Positions 57,832-64,000 of a DNA stretch of 64,000 nt are shown here, piece after piece. The stretch comes from Roseomonas fluvialis (GTDB lineage: Bacteria > Pseudomonadota > Alphaproteobacteria > Acetobacterales > Acetobacteraceae), in the NCBI RefSeq assembly GCF_022846615.1, contig NZ_AP025637.1, forward strand, positions 1,668,501 through 1,732,500. The letters are read 5' to 3'. The notes beneath the pieces are model-generated. The model was not told the origin of the DNA and did no database searches. It worked only from the letters and a program-made list of their open reading frames with translations. Numbering within the stretch: the stretch's first letter is position 1; each line of letters opens with the position of its first letter. Made by a program: the position numbers and the translations under genes.

Positions 57832-59175
57832 ATGACGCCGCGCGCGTTGCTCCGCCTCGCGCCGCTGGTGCTGGGCACGTCGATCGTGCCGCTGGACGGG
57901 ATGGTGAATGTCGCCTTCCCGGCGGTGCTCGAGGCCTTCGGGCTGGCGGTGCCGCAGATCCAGTGGCTGGTGATCTGCTACGTGCTGACCTATGGCGCGC
58001 TGCTGCTCGCGGTCGGGCGGATCGGCGACGTGCTGGGCCATGCGCGGGTGTTCCGCTTCGGCCTGGCCTGGAGCGCGGCGGCCTTCATCGCCTGCGCACT
58101 GGCGCCGTCCTATGGCTGGCTGCTGGGCGCGCGCGTGCTGCAGGGCGTGGGGGCGGCGCTGGTGCTGGGCTGTGGGCCGGCGCTGGCGACCGCGCTGTAC
58201 CCGGAAGCGATGCGCGTGCGCGCGCTGGCGGCCTACGCAGCCGGGATCGCGCTGGGGGGCGCGGTCGGCCCGGTGCTGGGCGGCGTGCTGGTGCAGTGGC
58301 TGGGCTGGCAGGCGGTCTGGGGCGTGCGCGCGCCGATCGCGCTGGCGGCACTGTGGCTAGCGCGCGGCATGGCGGTGCCGGCGCGCAGCGGCGCGCGGGA
58401 GCCTTTCGACCTGCCTGGCGCGGTGCTGCTGACGGCCACGGTCGCCTGCGCGGTCCTTGCGGTGAACCGCGCGCCGGCGGCGGTTTCGCTGGTGCTGGCG
58501 GGGGCGGCCCTGGCCTGCGCGGCGGGCTTCGCCTGGCGCAGCGCGCGCCATGCGCACCCCATCATCGACGTGGCGCTGTTCCGCCGGCCCGGCTTCGCGG
58601 CGTTGAACCTGGCGAGTGCGCTGGTGCAATTCGCCGGCTTCGCGGTGATGCTGCTGGTGCCCTTCCACCTGGCGCGCGGGCTTGGGCTTTCGCCGATTCT
58701 GTTGGGGCTGGTGCTGCTGGCGAATGCCGTGGGCAGCGTGGCCGGGTCGTGGCTGGGTGGTTGGGTCGCGGCGCGGTTCGGCGCGCGGGTGGCGGCGGGG
58801 CTGGGCGCGGTGCTGTCGGCCGCGGGGCTGCTGATGGTGGGCTTGGGCGGGCCGCTCGGCGCGCTTGTGGCCGCGCTGCTGGTGCAGGGCTTGGGGCTCG
58901 CGCTGTTTACGCTCGCCTATACCGATGTGGTGACGGCGACCATGCGGCGCGAGGATCGCGGCGTGGCCGGCAGCCTCACGCAACTCACGCGGACGATCGG
59001 CGTGGTCAGCGCCGCATCGCTGCTGACGCTGCTGTTCGGCGCGGTCGAGGCCGCGCGCCTCGGTGCCGGTGCGGCGCCCGAAGCGGCCTTCGGTGCCGCC
59101 TTCCGGCTGGTGTTCCTGGTGGCGGCGCCGCTGCCGCTGCTGGCCTTGCTGGCGCTGCCACGGCGCGGAGCGTGA
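57832..59175 (+). CDS. MFS transporter, DHA2 (drug:H+ antiporter) type
   Basis: A 447-aa membrane protein with about 13-14 hydrophobic segments. Features of the DHA2 family: 'IVPLDGMVNVAFPAVLEAFGLAVPQIQWLVICYVLTYGALLLAVGRIGDVLGHARVF' (motif A-like GRIGDVLG), 'GVGAALVLGCGPALATALYP' (motif B) and the antiporter motif C-like 'GIALGGAVGPVLGGVLVQW'. It likely exports small molecules with proton exchange. ATG 57832 lies 30 bp after the FKBP stop; both may share a transcript. Convergent with the GMC gene. Confidence 0.9.
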   Translation: MTPRALLRLAPLVLGTSIVPLDGMVNVAFPAVLEAFGLAVPQIQWLVICYVLTYGALLLAVGRIGDVLGHARVFRFGLAWSAAAFIACALAPSYGWLLGARVLQGVGAALVLGCGPALATALYPEAMRVRALAAYAAGIALGGAVGPVLGGVLVQWLGWQAVWGVRAPIALAALWLARGMAVPARSGAREPFDLPGAVLLTATVACAVLAVNRAPAAVSLVLAGAALACAAGFAWRSARHAHPIIDVALFRRPGFAALNLASALVQFAGFAVMLLVPFHLARGLGLSPILLGLVLLANAVGSVAGSWLGGWVAARFGARVAAGLGAVLSAAGLLMVGLGGPLGALVAALLVQGLGLALFTLAYTDVVTATMRREDRGVAGSLTQLTRTIGVVSAASLLTLLFGAVEAARLGAGAAPEAAFGAAFRLVFLVAAPLPLLALLALPRRGA

Positions 59176-59229
59176 GGCGCGCGTCCGGCGCTGCAGCATG
59201 GCCGCGGCGTCGTGGTGCGGGTGCTCCGG

Positions 59230-60843
59230 TCACGCGGCGCGGCGGATGATCTCGGCGGCGCGTTCGGCCAGCATCAGCACCGCGGGGTGAATGTTGGACG
59301 AAGGCACCAGCGGGAAGACCGAGGCATCGACCACGCGCAGCCCGTCCAGGCCGCGCACGCGCAGGTCGGTGTCCACCACAGCGCGGTCGTCCGCGCCCAT
59401 GCGGTTGGTGCCGCAGGGGTGGTAGACCGTGCTGCCATTGGCGCGGATGTAGTCCAGCACCTCGTCGTCGGATTGCGTCGCGGGGCCGGGGAATTCCTCG
59501 CGCTCGACCAGGTTCGCGAAGGGTTCGGTGGCGGCGATGCGCCGGCCCAGGCGATGGCTTTCCAGCATGATGCGGATGTCCGATGCCGCGCTGAGGTAGT
59601 TGGCGCGGATGACCGGCTTCGCCTCGGCGCTGGGCGCGCGCAGCGTGAGTTCGCCGCGGCTGTCGGGGCGGCAGACGCAGTAGTTGAAGGTGAAGCCCGG
59701 GTATTTCGCGAGGCTGCTCGCGCCGCGCGATTGGTCGCCCAGGGAAAAATTCACGAACTGGAACTGCACCTCGGGTTCCTCGCTGCCCGGCAGCACGCGG
59801 GCGAACAGGCTGGCTTCCGAGGCACCCACCGCCATCTGGTTGTTGCGCCCGGTGAGCCAGCCGAGGCCGAGGCCGGCGGCGCGGATCGGGTTCGCCATGA
59901 TCTCGTTCAGCGTGCCGCAGGGCTTGGTGCGGAAGGCGTAGCGGACCATGAAGTGGTCCTGCAGGTTGCGCCCGACCTCCGGCGCGTTCACCGCGACGTC
60001 GATGCCCATGGCCTGCAGCGCGGCGCCGTCGCCGATGCCCGAGAGCATCAGCAGCTTCGGGCTCTCGATCGCGCCGGCGCACAGTATGACCTCGCGCCGC
60101 GCGCGGAAGGTCCGTTCGCCCTGCGGGCCGCGCACCACCACGCCGACGGCGCGCCCGTTCTCGATGATGATGCGTTGGCCGAGTTGTTCGGTGTGCACGA
60201 CCAGGTTGGCGCGGCCGAGCGCAGGCTTCAGGTAGGCGGTCGCCGGCGACCAGCGCCAGCCGCGATGCACGTTGAGCTGGTTGGGGGCGACGCCTTCGAA
60301 CCATTCGCCGTTGTTGTCGGGGTTGCGCGTGAAACCGAGCGCCTCGCAGGCGGCGATGAAGGCGCGGCAGCCGGCGGAGGGCTCGGGCACCTCGCCGACC
60401 TGCACGGGGCCGTCCTTGCCGCGGAAGTCGCTGTCGGGGCCGGCGAAGGTTTCCAGCTTGCGGAAGGCGGGCAGGCAATCGTCGTAGGACCACCCCCGCG
60501 CGCCCGATTGCGCCCAGCGGTCGTAGTCGCGCGGCGACCCGCGCAGGAAGACCAGGCCGTTGACGGAACCGGAGCCGCCGATGACGCGCCCGCGTGGCCA
60601 ATACAGGCTGCGGTTGTTGAGCTCCGGCTCGGCTTCGGTCTGGTAGTTCCAGTCGAACTTGCGCGTGACGTACAGCCGCGCGAAGCCCATCGGGATGTGG
60701 ATCCAGGGGTTGCGGTCCCAGGGGCCGGCTTCGAGCAGGATGACCTTCGTGCCAGTGTCCTCGGACAAGCGCGCGGCCATGACGCAGCCGGCGGAACCGC
60801 CGCCGAGGATCACGTAGTCGGCTTCGTTCGCGCTGTCGGTCAC
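59230..60843 (-). CDS. GMC-family FAD-dependent oxidoreductase (choline-dehydrogenase-like)
   Basis: A 537-aa enzyme. N-terminal FAD motif YVILGGGSAGCVMAARLS with LLEAGPWDRNP, GMC signature 1 'GRVIGGSGSVNGLVFLRGSPRDYDRWA', signature 2 'GAIESPKLLMLSGIGDG', and the C-terminal catalytic His in TVYHPCGTNRMG and Asn in PSSNIHPAVLMLAE. GTG 60843 (VTDSANEADYVIL) is preferred over an ATG 19 codons earlier. It is the second GMC enzyme of the window and lies in front of, and in the same direction as, the end of an ABC importer operon, which may supply its alcohol substrate. Confidence 0.92.
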   Translation of the reverse strand: MTDSANEADYVILGGGSAGCVMAARLSEDTGTKVILLEAGPWDRNPWIHIPMGFARLYVTRKFDWNYQTEAEPELNNRSLYWPRGRVIGGSGSVNGLVFLRGSPRDYDRWAQSGARGWSYDDCLPAFRKLETFAGPDSDFRGKDGPVQVGEVPEPSAGCRAFIAACEALGFTRNPDNNGEWFEGVAPNQLNVHRGWRWSPATAYLKPALGRANLVVHTEQLGQRIIIENGRAVGVVVRGPQGERTFRARREVILCAGAIESPKLLMLSGIGDGAALQAMGIDVAVNAPEVGRNLQDHFMVRYAFRTKPCGTLNEIMANPIRAAGLGLGWLTGRNNQMAVGASEASLFARVLPGSEEPEVQFQFVNFSLGDQSRGASSLAKYPGFTFNYCVCRPDSRGELTLRAPSAEAKPVIRANYLSAASDIRIMLESHRLGRRIAATEPFANLVEREEFPGPATQSDDEVLDYIRANGSTVYHPCGTNRMGADDRAVVDTDLRVRGLDGLRVVDASVFPLVPSSNIHPAVLMLAERAAEIIRRAA

Positions 60844-60906
60844 GGTTCCATCCCCTGGTGGTCGCGGCGGGGAGGATAGCGCGGGCGCGGCGTTTGGCAC
60901 CCCTGT

Positions 60907-61911
60907 TCAGGCGTGGTGGCAGGCGACCTCGGCCGCGCCATGCGCGGCAAGCAGGGGGCGTTCGCGGCGGCACAGGTCGGTGGCGCGCGGGCAGCGCGGG
61001 TGGAAGGCGCAGCCCTCGGGCGGGGAGAGCGGCGAGGGGAGTTCACCGGCGATCGGGCGGAAGCCGACGGCATCGGCATCGAGGCGCAGCTTCGGCACGC
61101 TGTCGAGCAGGCCTTGGGTGTAGGGGTGGCGCGGCGTGGCGTAGATCTCCGCCGCCGGGCCGATTTCCACGATGCGGCCGAGGTACATGATCGCCACGCG
61201 ATCCGAGACATGCCGTACGACCGACAGGTCGTGCGAGATGAACAGGCAGGTCAGGCCGAGCGCGGCGCGCAGGTCGAGGAACAGATTCAGCACCTGCGCC
61301 TGGATCGAGACATCGAGCGACGCGACCGGCTCGTCGCAGACCAGGATGTCGGGCTTCATGGCCAGCGCGCGGGCGATGGCGACGCGCTGGCGCTGGCCGC
61401 CGGAGAACTGATGCGGAAAGCGCGTGGCGACGGCCGGGTCGAGGCCGACGCGCGCCAGCCAGTCCGCCACGAAGGCAGGCGCGGCCGCGCGGGTGATGAG
61501 GCCATGCGCGATCGGCCCCTCGCTGATCGTGGCGTCGATGCGCCGGCGCGGGTTGAGCGACGCGAAGGGGTCCTGGAACACGGTCTGGATGCGCGTGGTG
61601 GTCTTGCGGCCGCGACGCATGATGGGGGCGCCGTCGATCGCGACGCTGCCGGAGGTCGGGCCGAGGATGCCGGCCACCAGGCGACCCAGTGTTGATTTCC
61701 CGCAGCCTGATTCACCGACCAGGCCGAGGGTCTCGCCGCGGCGGATCGTGAAGGAGACGTCGGTGACGGCGCGCACGGCGCGGGTCTCGACGCGCGCGCC
61801 GAAGGCGGCGGCGATGCGATCGCCGATCGACAGATGCGGGTCGAAGCGGCGGGTGAGGGACGTGGCGGCGACGATGTCCGTCCCACGCGCCGCCGGCGCG
61901 ATGTCGGTCAT
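60907..61911 (-). CDS. ABC transporter ATP-binding protein, DppF/OppF family
   Basis: Second ATPase of the downstream peptide-type importer (334 aa). Walker [10 protein letters not shown], signature [16 protein letters not shown], Walker [13 protein letters not shown], switch His ISHDLS and the C-terminal Cys extension [24 protein letters not shown] 61911 overlaps the TGA of the DppD-type gene. The operon runs B-C-D-F on the minus strand with 4-bp overlaps throughout; the binding protein is not in the window and may lie beyond its right end. Confidence 0.94.
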   Translation of the reverse strand: MTDIAPAARGTDIVAATSLTRRFDPHLSIGDRIAAAFGARVETRAVRAVTDVSFTIRRGETLGLVGESGCGKSTLGRLVAGILGPTSGSVAIDGAPIMRRGRKTTTRIQTVFQDPFASLNPRRRIDATISEGPIAHGLITRAAAPAFVADWLARVGLDPAVATRFPHQFSGGQRQRVAIARALAMKPDILVCDEPVASLDVSIQAQVLNLFLDLRAALGLTCLFISHDLSVVRHVSDRVAIMYLGRIVEIGPAAEIYATPRHPYTQGLLDSVPKLRLDADAVGFRPIAGELPSPLSPPEGCAFHPRCPRATDLCRRERPLLAAHGAAEVACHHA

Positions 61912-62879
61912 GCCGCGGCGTCCAGCGGGTGGTGGCACAGCGCGTGGCGGCCGGGGCGGTCCACACGCGGCGGTGGCGTGGCGCAGGCTGCATCGGCATG
62001 GGCGCAGCGCGGCGCGAAGGGGCAGCCGGTGGGCAGCGCGAGCAGTGACGGTGCGCTGCCGGGAATCTGCGCCAGACGCTGGCCGGGCTTCGCCATGGCG
62101 GGCAGGCTGTCGAGCAGCCCGCGCGTATAGGGGTGCAGCGGCGCGCGCAGCACGGCGCCGACCGGGCCGCTCTCCACGATGCGCCCGGCGTACATGACCA
62201 GCACGCGGTCGGCGAGGGAGGAGACCGTCGCGAGGTCGTGGCTGATCCAGATCAGCGCCGTCCCGGAATCGCGGGCGATAGATTTCATCTCTGCCAGGAT
62301 CTGCGCCTGGATCGAGACATCGAGCGCGGTGGTCGGTTCGTCCGCCACGATCAGTTCCGGCCCGTTCAGCAACGCCATGGCGATGGCGACGCGCTGGCGC
62401 ATGCCGCCGGAGAATTCGTGCGGGTAGTTGTTCAGGCGCGTCGCGGCCTCGGGAATGCCGACGCGCGTCAGCATGGCGCCGGCGCGTTCGGCCGCGGCGC
62501 GGTCCGAGACGCGGCCATGCGCCTGGAGCGCGAGGGCCATCTGCGTGCCGATGGTCAGCACCGGGTTCAGCGTGGCCTGCGGGTCCTGGAAGACCATGGC
62601 GATGCGCTTGCCGCGGATGGCGCGCATGCGGTCCTCCGGCAGACCGACCAGTTCCTGGCCGGCAAAGCGGATGGACCCGCCGGCGATGCGACCGGGCGGA
62701 TCGACCAGTCCGATCAGCGAGAAGCCGGTGACGGATTTGCCCGACCCGCTTTCGCCGACCAGGCCGAGGATCTCGCCGGGGGCGAGCGAGAAGGACACGC
62801 CATCCACCGCGCGCGCGACGCCCGCGCGCGTGAAGAAATGCGTGCGCAGGTCGGTCACTTCGAGCAATGGCGCGGTCAT
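61908..62879 (-). CDS. ABC transporter ATP-binding protein, DppD/OppD family
   Basis: First ATPase of the importer (323 aa). Walker [13 protein letters not shown]-loop '[17 protein letters not shown]', signature [16 protein letters not shown], Walker [15 protein letters not shown], switch His WISHDLA and the Cys-bearing C-terminus [18 protein letters not shown] 62879 overlaps the stop of the DppC-type permease. Confidence 0.94.
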   Translation of the reverse strand: MTAPLLEVTDLRTHFFTRAGVARAVDGVSFSLAPGEILGLVGESGSGKSVTGFSLIGLVDPPGRIAGGSIRFAGQELVGLPEDRMRAIRGKRIAMVFQDPQATLNPVLTIGTQMALALQAHGRVSDRAAAERAGAMLTRVGIPEAATRLNNYPHEFSGGMRQRVAIAMALLNGPELIVADEPTTALDVSIQAQILAEMKSIARDSGTALIWISHDLATVSSLADRVLVMYAGRIVESGPVGAVLRAPLHPYTRGLLDSLPAMAKPGQRLAQIPGSAPSLLALPTGCPFAPRCAHADAACATPPPRVDRPGRHALCHHPLDAAA

Positions 62880-63736
62880 CGGCGCAGCCGCGGGTTCGTC
62901 TGGTCGCGTAGCTGGTCGCCGACCAGGTTGATCGAGACAACCAGGACGATCAGCGCGATGCCGGGATAGACCGAGATCCAGGTCCGTCCGCTCATCATGT
63001 ACTGGAAGCCGTTGGCGATCAGCATGCCGAGCGAGGGTTCGGTCGGTGGCAGCCCGAGGCCGAGGAAGGACAGCGTGGCTTCCAGGGAGATCGCATTGGC
63101 GACCTGCACGGTCGCCACCACGATCAGCGGCGGCAGGACGTTGGGCAGGATGTGGCGGAACACGATGTGCAGCGTGGATAGCGGCGTGGCGGCGGCGGCC
63201 TCGACATAGTCCTTGCGGCGTTCGGCGCTGGCGGCGCCATAGGCGGTGCGCGCGAAATACGCGTATTGCGCGGCCACCAGCGCGATGACCAGCTGCGTCT
63301 TGCCCTGGCCCAGCACCGCCACCAGCACCAGCGCGAGCAGGATGGCGGGGAAGGAGAGTTGCAGGTCGACCACGCGCATGATGGCGGTCTCGACCCAGCC
63401 GCCGGCCTGTGCGGCGAGGATGCCGAGCAGCGCGCCGATGGCCAGCGAGACGGTGCCGGCGGCAAGCCCCATCTGCAGCGATATCCGCAGCCCGTACAGG
63501 ATCGCCGAGAACAGGTCGCGCCCCTGCGCATCCGTGCCCAGCACATGCACGTAGCCGTTCGACCCCACGAAGCCCGGCGGCCGGCGCGCATCCATCAGGT
63601 CGAGGCTCGCGAGGTCGTAGGGGTCCTGCGGCGCGAAGATCGGCGCGGACAGCGCGGCGCCGACGATGACAAGGACCACCACCAGCGCCAGCAGGGCTAC
63701 GCGGTTCTCGGCGTATTCGCGCCAGAAAGCCTTCAT
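62876..63736 (-). CDS. ABC transporter permease, DppC/OppC family
   Basis: Inner-membrane permease of 286 aa. N-terminal membrane segment (VALLALVVVLVIVGAALSAPIFA), the loop HVLGTDAQGRDLFSAILYG, then five membrane segments with the EAA loop YVEAAAATPLSTLHIVFRHILPN and a C-terminal '[14 protein letters not shown]'. Overlaps the DppB stop by 4 bp and the DppD start by 4 bp. Confidence 0.94.
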   Translation of the reverse strand: MKAFWREYAENRVALLALVVVLVIVGAALSAPIFAPQDPYDLASLDLMDARRPPGFVGSNGYVHVLGTDAQGRDLFSAILYGLRISLQMGLAAGTVSLAIGALLGILAAQAGGWVETAIMRVVDLQLSFPAILLALVLVAVLGQGKTQLVIALVAAQYAYFARTAYGAASAERRKDYVEAAAATPLSTLHIVFRHILPNVLPPLIVVATVQVANAISLEATLSFLGLGLPPTEPSLGMLIANGFQYMMSGRTWISVYPGIALIVLVVSINLVGDQLRDQTNPRLRR

Positions 63737-64000
63737 GCCGCCGCCCCGCCGCGCCGCAGTCGCGGGTCGAGCAGCGCGTAGGAGAGGTCAACCACGAGGT
63801 TGATGGTGACGAACAGGAAGGCCACCAGCACCAGGTAGGCGACCATCACGGGCCGATCGAGCGAGGTGATGGAATCGATGATCAGCTTGCCCACGCCCGG
63901 CCAGTTGAAGATGGTCTCGGTCACCACGGCGAAGGCGAGCGTGGAGCCCAGTTCCAGCCCGAAGACCGTGACGATGGGAATGGAGATGAGGCGCAGCACG
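63733..64000 (-). CDS. ABC transporter permease, DppB/OppB family (C-terminal part)
   Basis: The last 88 residues or so of a permease whose start lies beyond the window: LRLISIPIVTVFGLELGSTLAFAVVTETIFNWPGVGKLIIDSI, followed by a final membrane segment (VMVAYLVLVAFLFVTINLVVDLSYALLDPRLRRG). The 'E.iF..PG.G.L...Ai..rD.p.i' block is the DppB C-terminal signature. Confidence 0.9.
   Translation of the reverse strand, partial: VLRLISIPIVTVFGLELGSTLAFAVVTETIFNWPGVGKLIIDSITSLDRPVMVAYLVLVAFLFVTINLVVDLSYALLDPRLRRGGAAA

Noticed and set aside
59212-60879. + strand frame of 555 codons
   Set aside because: Antisense of a GMC oxidoreductase with intact FAD and active-site motifs.

Overview
The window is GC-rich DNA of an alphaproteobacterium. 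The abundance of Bug-type (TTT) solute receptors, peptide-type ABC transporters, GMC oxidoreductases and fused glycan enzymes suggests an Acetobacteraceae of the Roseomonas type; this is inferred from gene content, as no rRNA or other phylogenetic marker is present.

Layout. (1) 1-4485 (+): a DppBCADF-like peptide/opine ABC transporter whose permease B is cut by the window start. (2) 4541-5739: an IS3-family element whose transposase is killed by a nonsense codon; it sits 1 bp from the stop codon of the next gene. (3) 5741-17715 (-): a catabolic cluster with a PLP decarboxylase, class III aminotransferase, two Bug receptors, a GntR regulator, a 977-aa fused opine/D-hydroxyproline-oxidase-like flavoprotein, a DapA-family aldolase/deaminase, a DAO oxidoreductase, a cupin and a NIPSNAP protein. 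With the ABC transporter it looks like uptake and oxidation of an N-substituted or cyclic amino acid. (4) 18050-21810 (-): MgtC/DUF4010 membrane protein and cation P-type ATPase. (5) 22112-33703: a dense redox island. A tightly overlapping + strand operon encodes a cupin, a membrane-anchored FAD/2Fe-2S reductase, a b-type cytochrome, an octaheme c-type cytochrome and a VIT metal transporter, followed by an ethylbenzene-dehydrogenase-like haem protein and a DUF2231 membrane protein. Facing it on the - strand are a two-component system, a DUF2271 protein carrying a putative flavinylation motif, a PepSY-flavodoxin-FNR membrane reductase and an ApbE flavin transferase. Together they read as two routes carrying cytosolic NAD(P)H electrons across the membrane. 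(6) 33849-37906 (+): a secreted PepSY protein, then LysR, TauD and GMC oxidoreductase. (7) about 38319-42585: a small integrated element with P4-type primase-helicase, AlpA-like excisionase, tyrosine integrase, an iteron-like origin candidate and a 3' tRNA-Glu fragment as attachment site. (8) 43129-44575: an IS3-family element inserted in an IS481 remnant. (9) 44633-51420 (-): surface-glycan genes, including two multidomain fusions and a methyltransferase broken by a stop codon. (10) 51421-52991: a gene-poor stretch. (11) 52992-60843: lipoprotein, isopropylmalate-dehydrogenase-like enzyme with an internal minisatellite, a degenerate acyl-CoA-synthetase-like protein, FKBP isomerase, MFS exporter and GMC oxidoreductase. 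(12) 60907-64000 (-): a second peptide ABC transporter (D, F, C and the end of B).

Most operons show 4-bp ATGA/GTGA overlaps, used here to set starts. The most promising system is the redox island of 22-34 kb. All functional statements come from motifs and context read by eye; no database search was run.
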